64,000 bases of DNA from Sesamum alatum (taxonomy: Eukaryota > Streptophyta > Magnoliopsida > Lamiales > Pedaliaceae). Both the position numbers and the translations under genes were made by a program. The stretch spans positions 32,704,479 through 32,768,478 of the forward strand of contig JACGWO010000005.1 in the NCBI GenBank assembly GCA_034509735.1. Reading direction: 5' to 3'. The notes beneath the pieces are model-generated. The model saw only the letters and a list, made by a program, of their open reading frames with translations. It had not been told where the DNA came from and ran no database searches. Positions 35,906-48,670 of this stretch are shown here, piece after piece; the stretch's first letter is position 1; every line of letters begins with the position of its first letter.

Positions 35906-38900
35906 TCACAACGTAATCTTTGTTCTCCACATATCTCCAATGACCTTTTTGGGTGCTGGATCATCAGGTCCTCTGTCTCGCTGCCCTGATGTAAAATACA
36001 ACATTCCATCCCAAAAGCCGACGAGAGTGGTTTTGACACGGTATGGGAGCTTCCCAATCACTGACCATTTCTGTTAAGAATAAAAAGAAATGCATAAATT
36101 GGGGGCCCTGGTCTCTTGAGCGTTACCGTATGTAATCCTACTACTAAGCAATATATAGAATGCATGCAGTTATGACTTTTCACACAAGGCAAATAAAGCA
36201 TAAAACTGTATTGCTGTTAACACAAAGACCCACTGATTTCAGAATTTTCAGGAACAAATTACTCAGACTATCATCCTTGTTCCAAGAAAAAGGGAGTCAG
36301 TATCAAAGAGTTAAACAATAATCCAAGGATAATATATTATTTCAAGAGTTGGAGCCTAGATTTATCAGGTCTACTCCTGTATGTAAAATTTAGCCAGGTA
36401 AATGCTGATTCTGCCACCGAATTGTGCCACATAACACATACTAGGTCATGTCAAAGTAAAATTTTCAATGCCATTTCATGACTCCAGTTAAGGATCATGG
36501 ACCCCAAATTCATAAAACTTTGTGACAAAATAAAGAAAATAAATAAGATAGGAAAACCAGCAAGTATGTTTAAATTGTTTAGAAGAATACCAGCGTATTG
36601 AAGTCAAACTGGAAAATTTCTCCAACTAATATCATCTTTTTAGTTACAGGATGCTTCTCTGTGGTACCCCCAGCAATGAAGATAGAACTATTAACGATTG
36701 CCCAAGCAAACTCAATATGAGAATCCGCCTTTGGCATAGGAGGTAGCACTTTCCACTTCATATCATCATCTAGCATGTAAACATCAGCAAATACAACCTG
36801 CAGAAAACATAAGTTTACAATCATATGGCTCAGCATTTTCCAAGCAAAGTGACATGTTTTCAATTTGTGAAAATCTCTTATTCACATTGGACATCCTTTA
36901 CTCTAAATCTAGGGGAGTTAGACTTCTTTTGGGTGAGGGAGGATGGGGATGTGAGTTGGTCTACCGTCAAACAGTTTGTCAACCCTAGAATCTCTCTTGG
37001 CATCAGTATTCTGATCTATACTAGCAACACACAAACTGCTTAATTTATCATATAAATCTGGAACTGGTTACCTCATTCCGGCGAGAGCATTTGAAAATTG
37101 GAGATCCAGGTTTAGCCATGAAATCACCCTCTTGACCACCAATAATATACAAACGGTCATTGAACACAACACAAGCCCTACATGGAACAATATGCAGTAA
37201 ATGATAAACCATACTAAATAAGCAAAATCTTTACACTGGAGAATCTCACTAGTTCGATTCAGATTTAGAAAAATTCTTTACCCAAAAGGTTTTCTCACAT
37301 TGGCTAGAACAAAGTGGTTTTGATGTGACTTTGAGGGGTAAAACGATGAATGACATCTTCAAAACTAATATCTTATAAACTGATTCAGATTATCTGAAGT
37401 TTTTCCTCGAAAACAAAAACTCGTGTTCATAAACACATCTGAATGTTTGACTGTTTGGTGTAGGAACTTGGAAGAGGAGAAAGAAAAGGAACAGCTAACA
37501 GCATTATTGGCTTCAACATGTGTTTTGTATGCAGATTACGATTATTTGCTAAAACAAATAGAGAAATTAATCAGTTGGGATTACAGGTGCAGCTGCTGGT
37601 GGGATCAAATACTTAAACATTGTAATCTGCACTAAACATGTCAGTGAGCTGATTATAGACCATATACACAAATCCATAACTGGAAAGAACATGATTATTT
37701 AAATTGTCAGAGACCAGACACATAATCATTAGGTTATCAATATTAAACTCATTATGTGGGTTCAATTTATTGGCAATACCATAAACAGGTGTTTAGATTC
37801 TGACAAAAACACAAATATTGATCACTATATGTAAATTAATTAAATGCAAGAAGGAAAATCTGAAATACCTGTGAGGTCCACCACGAGGAATGGGAATTTC
37901 ATTTCGCCATTCTTTTTCTAAAACTTTCCCATCTTTTACAGCAATGCTCCAATGCTCTAATGCAGGTGTATGCCTGTTCTCTTTGCTTCCACCCATCACA
38001 TGGAGTCGTCCTCTCCAAAGTTGGGTAGCAGGTGCATACCTGAAAGAATCATGTCAATAAGGTTTATTGAAGTGTGCTTACAGTATAGCTACATTCCTGA
38101 TGTTTGAAACACCCAGTTGTATTCTTAAATTGGAATATACAGTTACACTTATTTAATAGCTATTCATGCTATTGTTTTTACAAGAAACCTACAATTTCAC
38201 TAGTAATTTGAAACAGTTAAGAAGCTAATCTGAAATGGAAAACTCACTGAACTTTATAACAATACCATAGTAGCAGTTCAACATATAAAAGAGGATGTAT
38301 ACCCTCAATTAATTCAGTTTCCTTCAGCGTAGAAAGGTTATCAAAGGTTATATGTCTGGAGTTTGTAATGTATGTGGTAATACCAGAGATGTCCTAATTG
38401 GTTAATTCCATAACAAATGGAACAAAGAGCAGATAACAGAAAGCAAACACAAATTATCTTGCAAATCTTGTTGCACCTGAAGAATCCCATCAATATCTGA
38501 GCTGGGCAAATGTATCAACAGCAAACACACGCACACTTTAGTCCAAAACTACATTAATCAAGAAATATAGTTTGTTTGATCTCCAGATGATGGATGAAGA
38601 AATCACTAACTTAAATCTACTGAAGCTGCATCTTGCCCAAAAGCAACTCAACAGGCTCATTCAGTAGCCTTAAGTAAGAAAGCATCCTAGTACCAATTTC
38701 TGACGAAACAGATCTTACGTTCATGTATACAATAACTATCCTTTATGAAGCCCCTTTAGCATCAATATTAGAAAAGCAAGAAAGAAATACAAATTGTTTC
38801 TTGTGACAATTATTCATTAAATGCTAGAAAAGATGCTTTAGGAAACATTATTGATTCTTTTATGTAGTCAGAAACCAAGAAACATGACTAGACAGAAAGG

Positions 38901-40617
38901 CCAAACCAAAGTAAACATACCAATTCTAGCATGAAACTAGCCAAACATAAGGATATCTGAAGAGCCAATGGTTTTCATGGGGAAAAAGAAAACGAACAGA
39001 AGAATTCACTAAAGACAACCGGCAGATACCAGAATCTGCAAACACTATCAAGTTTCATACCTGGGGACTGGTAAAGGTGGCATGCTCCGCCACTGCTTTG
39101 TCTCTGTGTCCAGTACGAATGTGTGTGCTGTAGGCCCTCTACATTGAGGACCATATTGTCCGGTAACCACATAAATGTATCTTCCATCAGTTACCATGCC
39201 TAAATGCGAATGCGCCATTTCCTTTGGCATGTCAAACCTCCCTCCCCAAGTGTTATCAGTGAAATTGTATATATCAACATGAGAATGGACCTTAAAGGAA
39301 ACACATCAATCAAGGTCAACTAACTTTTGTTCACACACACTCATGGGAAGATATGGAAGGAACTTCAAGATAAGCATAAAAAGAAACCTTTTTCAAATAA
39401 TAGTACTTCTAGGCAGTATATCGGATCCATAACCATAGCAGATTGGACAGATGCTTACATGGGCATCTCATCATTCTATCATTTTATTTTAATGATAAGA
39501 ACCCATTAATATAGTTATCCACTAGACATCAATCCAATCAATACATATTTCTTTTGGCAATGAATATCTTCAATCCCAGGTATCTCTAATTCAAGTTAGA
39601 AAATGAGATAATGGAACAATGGTAAGTATACGAACTTCCTTACAGAGAAGTCTAATAATTTTGTCATTTCTCCATTTGTTCCACATTCTAGGGTCAGGCA
39701 GTTTAAATAGTCATCAAAGATTAGCCATTCTATCATGCACAAATGCCAAATTTTCTAAGGTAAAACCAGAGGAAAGCAGGGAAGACTTTTAATTGATATC
39801 TCAAATGAAAACAAGTCAAGCAGCATATATGACAGTGTTAAAATCCTCACATAGTCAATGGTCCCGTATCCAGCAAATACATAAAGAAGATTCTTGATTT
39901 GTATTGCCGCACCGTCAAGACGTGGCACTGGTGCACTTGCCATCTTCTCCCATTTCAGCTCAGGAGCTGGCAAATCAGCAAAAGTTGCTGATAAGACCCT
40001 CCCAGATATATCCTTCTTATCTTGCTTGGGCTTATCCTGTCAGAAAGAGAGCCAAAATACATATTTAAGTGTGCAGAATGAGAAGACGACCAAGGCATTC
40101 ACTCATATCAAGCTACCAAACAGATGAAAACACTACTCAAATCCCCAAATAATGAGATCGGAATTAGAAAGGAGAGAGATATCGTCGTGCTCCAATAGCC
40201 TCAATTGTTTAGGATGCATTAACCCAAGAACGAAATTTTTTATGATCACTCATTAAAAAATTAGAAAGGAAAAAAAAAATCAATTTGATAGCGGGAACAA
40301 GAAAATCATAAAGATTAAACATAAGTAGATTTTAGGAGCTAACACAGATGAGAAAATGCATTAATTTCACGGATCAGAGCAGCTCCAGCACGTAATGGCA
40401 GTGAAGCGAGGGAAATGAATGATTGACTGACCTTTTTTGGAGTGGGATTATCAGGGTTTGGGAGGATGATATTGTTGGATTTTTGCAGAACCCAAGTGGA
40501 GGAGGAAGAAGAAGAGGACGCCCAGAGCAGATCTGCAATGAGAAAGAGGCCCAAAAGCCCCACCAATGCGAACACAAACTTGGTGGTTTTATGCTTTCCC
40601 ACAGCTGCCCTTCCCAT
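35906..40617 (-). CDS. Membrane-anchored kelch-repeat protein (At1g51540-like)
   Basis: Seven minus-strand exons keep frame: 40617-40432, 40036-39851, 39290-39061, 38039-37869, 37177-37072, 36797-36591 and 36070-35906, giving 416 residues. The N-terminus has a basic stretch (MGRAAVGKHKTTK), then a hydrophobic anchor (FVFALVGLLGLFLIADLLWA) and a Ser run, so it is a type II membrane or secreted-anchor protein. The rest is a kelch propeller: VPRLDGAAIQIKNLLYVFAG, EMAHSHLGMVTDGRYIYVVT, RYAPATQLWRGRLHVMGG, RACVVFNDRLYIIGGQEGD, IEFAWAIVNSSIFIAGGTTE and TTLVGFWDGMLYFTSGQRD. It lacks an F-box. Exon 1 and the UTR are near a CT run at 40912-40932. Its biochemical role is unknown; the order with its two left neighbours matches Arabidopsis from memory. 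Confidence 0.88.
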
Positions 40618-41411
40618 CTCTCTCTACCTCACCATTCATTCATCGCTTATTCTCCTCAAAATAGATTTGATAAATTGGTTTCTTGGAGACAAGATCATAA
40701 GAAATACAAAAACAAGAGAGCGTAGCGTTCAGTTACGGCGGTGCTGCTGCAGTTGCGTTCCTGTTCCTACCTCTACTGCATGAATGAATGAACAATCAAA
40801 TAGGAAAAAGGAGAAATTCTTGTTTACGATTTCGGTGATTTTCTTTCCCAGCAATTGGACAATTTGGACAAGTCTAGCACCAGAAACGAAGTCGCGTTCT
40901 TGGCTCCAGATCTCTCTCTCTCTCTCTCTCTCTGTATTTTCTTGCTCGCAAATGAAAAGATTAATTGATCCTCCCCTTGTTGCTGTTGTTGGGCCTCTTC
41001 CACTGTTGATAATAGCTGGAGTTGGGCCTCTCTAATTTCATTCTATTTTTAACATCCTTATATTTCATCTTAAAACAAAATATTATATATATACATATAA
41101 ATATAAATATATATAAAAGAGACATGATTTGACAATAAATACTGAATTTTTCTCAACAATCAAAACCAAATATACAATACCTATTTTATATATTTTAAAT
41201 TATCTTCAAAAATAAATTCAAACATACACACAATTTCCAACACATACTTATTTATTTACTATTTTCTCTTCATTTTCACAAAACAAAACAAAACATTCAA
41301 AAATTAAATCTAAACATAGTTTACATTTTCCTATGTTGTTATTGAGAATAAAGAGAAAAAAATATTGATAGAGATGAATGTACTGTGATTGTGTGTATAT
41401 ATTTAATATCT
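40618..41411. other. Promoter side of the kelch gene and AT-rich gap
   Basis: A CT run at 40912-40932 lies about 300 bases upstream of the kelch gene start. The rest is AT-rich, and no gene is seen before the target site of element X. Confidence 0.45.
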
Positions 41412-42294
41412 TTAGGCCATGATTACTAGGTCGTATTAGCCTGGATAGCTAGGCTAATATGGCCTAGTCAGCTGTTTACTGTCCACATTCATGGTCCGGT
41501 ACTATTTCTTCGGCCCTATACTAACCTCTGCAATTTCCCCTATTATAATATTGGCTGGGGTATATATTAATAATATGTGGACCCCACAGCAATTTGCATT
41601 AAAATATTTTGACCCGTTTGCCCCTCATATGTGCACGCAAATTCTCATTTCTGACCTCAATGGGATGTAAAATTACACCCTGACTTAAATGAGACATTTA
41701 TTGTGTCAGGTTAGGTTAGGTGGGCATTTATTACCAAAATATTTTGAACTACCAACAACAAGAGTTCCATTAGCAGCTTCTCAAGTTGAAGGCATTCTCT
41801 CCAGTTTTCTTTCTCCGCTGCTTCACATCGCCTCTTGTGTGGTTGTCACTCAGCTTCACTCGTTTGTCTTAGTTTCAGGTTCGTTTTATTTCTTGTGCAC
41901 AAGCGTGAAGGAGGAACAATATAGCATCCCCTTCCAAATTGTATTTTGGGGCCAGGTGATGCAATGAAGGGTCTTTTGTTTCTTGTTTGTTTATTTGTTG
42001 TGTCCATTTTCTATGCTGGTTTCTTGAGTTATTATTTTGTGACCCCAAACCCTTGATAGTTGAGAATGCCCTAAAAATGTGATACTCGATATAATAATAT
42101 TTTCGCTTTTTTACCACAGATCCACGAAATTAACAAGTGTTTGTTAGTATCTCACCAAATAAGGTTGAATATTTCATTGTATTGGCGTTTTATATTTGTA
42201 TATGCTGTTATTTTGAACTGAACGGTACAAGCTTTCGCGATGTACATGCAGTAAGTTTACAAGTAGATATGAAAGTAGATCTATGTTTGTATAG

Positions 42295-43685
42295 ATGGTG
42301 AAACTACGCAAAATCTGTGCTTTGATCGTCGTCCAACAGATTATGTCCAATGTTGTTGTCGCTGTAGCATTGTTTGTGTATGTCCTAGCTTATTTGAAAG
42401 CTAGAACTCTTTCGCAACGTCGCATTACGGCAAGGGGGTACACAATGAATTCTAGAATCCCCGAACAAGTTAGACACCTTAGTCGGTTGGTTGAGTTGAA
42501 TGATGTGACGTGCCTTAGGAACCTTCGTATGGACCGTAACACGTTTGGTCGTCTATGTTATTTACTACAACATAGAGGGGGTCTCTCTGACACCAAGTTT
42601 GTTACGATGCCCGAATAAGTTGCCATGTTCCTTAGCATAATATCGCATCACAAGAAAAATTGTGTCGTCAAGCATGACTTTTTAAGGTCCGACCGTACCG
42701 TAAGCAAGTACTTCCATGTAGTACTGAATGCGGTCATCATGTTGCATCAAATTCTACTTGCACGGCCTACGCCTATAGCTGCAGACAGCACCGACACACG
42801 GTGGAAGTGGTTTAAGGTAATTAAACCACTGATGTTTATATTGTGTATGACTTGTAAATTATTTAGTTTCTACCTAAAATGAATTGTAACTTTCAACCGA
42901 TGCAGGGATGTCTTGGTGCATTAGATGGAACATTCATTGATGTGCGCGTCGCTGAGCAAGATAAAGGACGGTATCGAACGAGGAAAGGTCATATAGCAGT
43001 CAACGTTCTTGGTGTTTGCAACCCTGACATGCAATGCATTTATGTTCTAACCAGATGGGAAGGTAGCGCTGCGGACAGTCGTGTCCTACGAGATGCAGTA
43101 TCTGGTTAGGTAGCGCTGCGGACAGTCGTGTCCTACGAGATGCAGTGACCATAACCAATGGATTGAGAGTACCCAATGGTATCCCTCTGTTATATTGTCA
43201 TTTACAACATGTACTTGGCACGTTGAGATTGATAATTATGTACCATATACGGAAATTAACGTATTCATATCGCAGGGAATTACTACTTGTGTGATAATGG
43301 TTATACCAACGCTGATGGATTCTTGAAACCGTGTAGAGGGGTACGGTATCACTTGCGCGAGTTGTTTAATTTGAGGCATTCATCCCCTAGGAATGTTATT
43401 GAGCGAACCTTTGGCCTTTTGAAAGTGCGATGGGGTATCTTGAGGAGCCCTTCGTTTTATCCAATCAAGATTCAAAACAGAATTATACTTGCTTGTTGCC
43501 TGCTGCATAACTTCATACGATCTGAAATGCCGAACGATCCATTTGAGCACGAGATACCCGAAGTACGGGATGTTCATGGCGACCAAGTGAAGGTCGTATC
43601 CACAATAGATCCTAACCCAGTCTGGTCAGCTTGGAGGGATGAGCTGGCCAGTACGATGTACAGAGAATGGAAACAACGTGGCTGA
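42295..43685 (+). pseudogene. Broken PIF/Harbinger DDE transposase (HARBI1/ALP1-like)
   Basis: The reading is homologous to plant Harbinger transposase-derived nucleases. Exon parts are 42295-42816, 42906-43194 and 43276-43685. The N-terminal region includes RHLSRLVELNDVTCLRNLRM. The catalytic core shows the three acidic positions: D in [13 protein letters not shown] in AADSRVLRD and E in NVIERTFGLL. Lesions: a TAA at 42616-42618 where relatives have Gln (EEQVAMF), a 47-bp tandem duplication (copies starting near 43062 and 43109) that brings a TAG and shifts frame, and an apparent loss of about a dozen residues between RYHL and FNLRHSS. The C-terminus ends at 43685. Introns have GT-AG ends. 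Confidence 0.85.
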
Positions 43686-44009
43686 TTGACGAATAAATTG
43701 ATTTTGGTTTGAAGAGGCCCTCAATATGTTTTTTGGACTTGTACTCTGAGCTTGTACTGGATATTTTTTACGTTTGTTTTCTAACACAACAATTGGTGAT
43801 AGTTATTTGTGCTTATTGTGTCTAATTGGAATTTAATTGCCCACACCTCCTCATGATTCCATTGTTTTAAATCTGTATTGACGGATGGGGTTTAGTGCCA
43901 TGTACATTACAACAGTCATTGTATGATCTATTTCGATTAACTAATGGGAACCTTTCTATTTCAGGTTAAACGCTCTCGGGTTTGGGGAGTGTACCCAATT
44001 AGAAGGCAA

Positions 44010-45110
44010 TATGAGTTGCCCTGATGATGAAGGGTGTAGCCGAAGACGGCGGCCTTCAAATAAAGAGAAATGAGCATCAAGACGTACGTGGTCGGCACGT
44101 GAGGAAGAGGCGCTCGTTAATGCTTTGAAATCTATTGTGGCTAGCGGGTGGAAATGTGACAATGGTTTCCGCAATGGATATCTAAGCCAATTGGAAAGAT
44201 ACTTAGCACGTGTTGTACCGAATTGTGATTTGAAGGCCGAACCCCACATTACATCGAAGATTCAGGTTTGGAAAAGACAATATTCGCTGCTTGTTGGGAT
44301 GATGTCAGAAAGCGGATTCGGATGGGATGAGAGCAAGTGCATGGTCACTGTGATGAGAATGATAAGGACGTATGGGACACATACGTTAAGGTACACCAAA
44401 ACATACAATGTTGTAGCTAAGATTAATCAAATATTTTTTTTGACGCTTTTTTTATTGCTTGTGTATTTATTAGGTTGCCCTAATCGAAATAACAAACTGT
44501 GTGTAGATTGACCCAAATGCAAAGACAATGCGTTACAAGTCATTCCCACACTTCCCTGCATGGAGGGAGATATTTGGTAAGGATCGTGCTAATGGTGATG
44601 GTGGGACTGATTATCACCGGGAGGAGACGGAGATACGGCAGCCTGTTGTTGATTTAGATGAGGAAGATCATGGTCCTACTGGAGATTGGAATCCAGACAT
44701 AGGGTTTGCCGGATTAGACGATGATCCTCATCCGTCGTACAATATGACCGTTGATCCAACTGGCAATGAATCTTCTGCAACAAAACGCACAGGTGGGTCG
44801 TCGGAAGCGGAGGCTTGAAGATCCACTTTCAGAGTTGCCGCAGTTAGTGAATATGGTGTCGACATTCTGTGATTCGGCGAATACGCGTATGGGGAAGCTT
44901 ACGAGGGTACTGGAGGGTGAATTCGGTGATCCAGAACTCCGTGCCAATGTATTGGCTGCTGTACGAGAACTCGCAGGTTTTGATGAAAACCAACAACTGG
45001 TTGTTGTTACCCGACTGGTCAACAACCCAAAATACATGGAGTTGTTCTTCTCACTGCCTCAACACTCAAGGGAGAAATGGATACGTCTTATGCTAGATGG
45101 ACTAATATGA
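44010..45110 (+). pseudogene. Broken SANT/Myb-like ORF of the Harbinger element
   Basis: PIF/Harbinger elements encode a Myb/SANT-like protein that helps transposase find its DNA. Here the domain reads RTWSAREEEALVNALKSIV, GFRNGYLSQLERYLARVV and ITSKIQVWKRQYSLL, followed by SFPHFPAWREIFGKDRANG after an intron ending near 44509. A TGA precedes the domain (44069-44071, probably from CGA). The frame shifts near 44350 (before DVWDTYVK) and again near 44790, where the C-terminal LEDPLSELPQLVNMV part resumes to a stop at 45110. Several lesions in one ORF show the copy is dead. Confidence 0.8.
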
Positions 45111-45703
45111 TCCTTGCAGAAACAAGGATCCGGGATTGCATGTCTAAATTGCCGAAGAATCTTCTGTGGCTTGTTGGGCGCAAACACGTTTGCATGTAGT
45201 ATTTTAGTTTTCTATAATGAAACACGTTTTCCTTGACGAACTCCACTTTGGATTAATATGGTTTGATTGGAAATCTATGTTGTGCATATTTTGATGTAGA
45301 CGATCATTGGCAGTTTGATGATGTTGTTCATATTTACCATGTACGTATTCGTTCCTCAAAACAAAAATGATAACAAACAAAAACCTGGCAAGCCCCACAC
45401 AATGCATGTAAAAAGTCATTAACTGACAAACAAAAATTACTCCCATTCTTTCACTACATTCCAGCGTGGCAAGCCCCACACAACGCAGAAATACAAACAA
45501 AATACCAACATAATCCAAACAAGACGCCTTCAATATCCACACCAGCAATTCCAAAAAAAACATTAAAAAAAGGTACATCAAACATCCTCAGCCTGTTGTT
45601 CCTCCTTCACCATTTCCCCAAGGAATATCCAGTCCGCATCTTCACCTGGTGGTCCATCTTTGGCAACCTTAGACGGACCCCTTAGAGTGTCTGCCTCGTA
45701 TGA

Positions 45704-46218
45704 TCACTGTCCTTCGTCTTCGAAGATCGCGCGCAAGAGCTGCCCCTGACCCTCTCCGTCCCACCAGTATGCCTTTGCAAAAGGATTGCCTGAATGCGTT
45801 TAAGGAATATCGGGATTGCGATGTTAGAAATAATACAAACAAGTTAACCAACGATTTCGAGTATATTACCTGGAAAAGCTTGTCCCACGCCTCGCGTCGC
45901 CCAACTATCTTGTTTGTCTCTATATTCCAACTAAAATCGGGATCCCTAAGTATATGGGCAAACGTGTTGAAACGTTTTCGCAATAGTTCCAACTGGTCCA
46001 CGCAGAAGTTAAGTCCGAACATTCCACTTGAAATGCGGTTTAAAACGCCCCTCGCGAATGAGATGGCATCATAGTCCAAAAATTCCAAAGATCGTTGTTT
46101 ATGGCCCCGTTCCCCCTTCCAGGCCAATGCCTCGATGAATGCTCCGTCATGCCGCTTCGTCCACTTTGGTGTGTAGAAAAACTTGGACTGTGGAGGGGCG
46201 CGTCGTTTGTTTTTCCAT
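45704..46218 (-). pseudogene. SANT-like ORF, copy A (broken)
   Basis: On the minus strand, NKRRAPPQSKFFYTPKWTKR is followed by IEALAWKGERGHKQRSLEFL and then ILRDPDFSWNIETNKIVGRR, ending EAWDKLFQ at a GT donor (about 45871). A short second exon reads PFAKAYWWDGEGQGQLLRAI and stops at 45704. It is clearly related to copy B by order and intron position. An extra A in a run of five just after the ATG puts the start out of frame, and the second exon joins with a one-base offset. Whether A, B and C ever made protein is unknown. The sequence family resembles plant Myb/SANT-like (L10-interacting MYB-type) domains. Confidence 0.65.
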
Positions 46219-47078
46219 CACGTATGCGCAAAGATTCAGTTTCAAAGTATTGAAGGAGTAGGAGTAGGAGGGGTGGATTTTATATTTCTTTACACCTGTG
46301 TATGGCCTCGTATGACTTATGAAGAAGACGAAGAGGCAATCACTTCGCCCTCATTTAACTCGCATTTCAGGATACGAAGAGCCCTCACGTCATTCAAAAA
46401 TGTAATCATTGTGGTGCGGTGTTTTAAGTGCTGAGCACCCAAAATGTGAAACCATTTCCCCATGGAGCTAGCATGTACCACCCTAGTACACGTCCCCCCG
46501 TCTTCAGAGAGATAAAGCACGCAACCCCCATTGTAATAAATGCCCACCCCCCCGCCCTCTTAAGTGACATACCCGGGACCCACTGGTGATCGATGGAACG
46601 ATCTGCACCGTTGATTACCTGATACACTTTATTGCCTTAATTCATAAGCAAAGTTCCTATCCGGTTCCTGATGTGATAAAAATTTGAGCTGCATGATATG
46701 TGTTCTTTTATCTATTTTTTTTGTAAATGCGTGAATTGTGGTTTTGCTTCGTCTTCCTCTAACTTTGAACATGAGAAATTTTCTTTCTTCTTCAACGTAG
46801 ATGGCACTTATGAAAAGGGAGAAAGCAATAAACTTCAAAATATTTTGCAATGTACCCAAAAATAATAATATATTTCGACATATTCAGCATCAAATACGCA
46901 ACAAAATCTAGGCATCAAGTTTGGAAAAGAAAATATTACAGCATCAAAATAGTCCTAAATATTTTAACTTGGACTTCAACAGCAAAGACGCATAAACACA
47001 AACATGCCAACATAATCCAGTCTCAAAACACCAACATTCAAATAAACAAAAGTTTTCCAGCCTGCAACATTATGCCCT

Positions 47079-47877
47079 TCAATCATCACCATCATCTTCC
47101 GAATCAAGGTCTACCACTACAACCTCCTTGCCCTTTTCATCACGATGCTTAGAATAAGAGCATTGCCCTTTATCCGCGATTCTTTTAACATGCAGCAATT
47201 CCGGTTCTGGACCACTCAACCCTTCGACGGCACTTTCAAAATCCAGGACCACACCATATGGGGGATGATTGTTCCTCTCAGTCTCCTCTTCAGCCTCGTC
47301 CTCAAAGATAATACGTAGTTTATCCCAGTGAGGCTCACCGCGCCACCAATAAGCCTTTGCAAAAGTGTTTTCCTAACAACAGAAAAATATCACAAGACCC
47401 TAATTTTTTTTTTGTCACATAAAAACTCTGATCTTTAAAGAATAAAACCATAAATTTAAAGCGGACCCGTTACCCGAAAAAGACGTTTCCAAGCATCAAG
47501 ATTTACGAGAACACGGTTGTATTCGATGTTCCAGTAAAAAGACCGGCCTTCTTCCAGCAAGGGAATGGAGGCAGACGTTCAAGAAGTCATGACATTTCTG
47601 GGTCTCGCAGAATCTGGTCAAAAGTTTTGTACCGCAGCCGCAAAAGTTCAACCCGGTCCCTGAAGTAGTCTAGGCCATACTGGATTCGCGATAAGCCATT
47701 AACCACCCTCCGACCGAAGAGAATGCCGTCGTAGTCTGGTTGTTTCCATGAAAGTTGCTTGTGTCCTCGCTCAGCTATTAGTGCAAGGGAGTCAATGAAT
47801 GCTTCGTCAAGTTGCTTCATCCATCCTGGTGTGTAGAAGTACCTGGACTGGGATTGTGCGCGACGCTTGTTGCCCAT
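47079..47877 (-). pseudogene. SANT-like ORF, copy B (probably broken)
   Basis: It starts MGNKRRAQSQSRYFYTPGWM and continues LDEAFIDSLALIAERGHKQL, DYDGILFGRRVVNGL and FRDRVELLRLRYKTFDQILR. After RDPEMS a stop and about 45 extra bases interrupt it. It resumes SFYWNIEYNRVLVNLDAWKR in another frame to a GT donor near 47473. A second exon from about 47370 reads NTFAKAYWWRGEPHWDKLRI and ends in an acidic tail (VVVDLDSEDDGDD) at 47079. The intron position agrees with copy A. An alternative is a very short unannotated intron in place of the insertion, but 41 bases would be too small for a plant intron. Confidence 0.65.
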
Positions 47878-48670
47878 GGCGGGATTGTGCAGGGTTGGGA
47901 TACGTCCATATAGCATTCCCAAAAAGCCAATATGAGTTGCAAGTGTGATGTGATACATCTCCCTGCATTTATTAAAAGCTTTTCCTTGTTATCTAGTTTT
48001 TTTGTAATTTTTATATTCATTTATATTTTATTACATAATAATAGATATAAACAAATAACCATTTATTTGTCTTATATATTTTTCATACATATTTATCATG
48101 TACTATTGAAAGGTTATGGCAATAAAATAAGGTAATTTAAATTATCAACATTTTGAAAAATGCATTTGGTGATACATAATTTTCATACATAATTAATGAG
48201 AAATACACTATGGAAATATGTTGGTTAATCATTTTCTTTCTATGGAAAACTGTATTATGTTGTTCATCATGCACAATTTAAATGTTTAAAACTTCGTATT
48301 ATGTTACTTGTTGTTCGATTACACAGGATCATATATAATGATATATAAAAAAACAGATGCACAAACATCATTAGAGCAACACAAACATATAAGATTCAAT
48401 CATAAAAAGACTATTATCCTAATACATAAACGTTCCCGTTAATATTTTACAATCAAAATGACGGGAATTAACATACATAGAAGCCAAAACCCTAGGCGGG
48501 TGAAACTAACAACTAGTTCACATCTAAAAGCATACAAAGGCAAACAAGCAACAAACGCATACGTCCATAATGATCCATCTCCATGACATTAACATCCGCC
48601 CTACAACCATTCAAATGTGTTTCTTGAGTGGGGTAGCATTCGAGGTTGTACAGCTCGAAGCCCCTGTGGA

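Noticed and set aside
45204..45581. 125-codon minus ORF downstream of the Harbinger SANT gene
   Set aside because: No motif, and it overlaps AT-rich DNA between two SANT loci; treated as chance.
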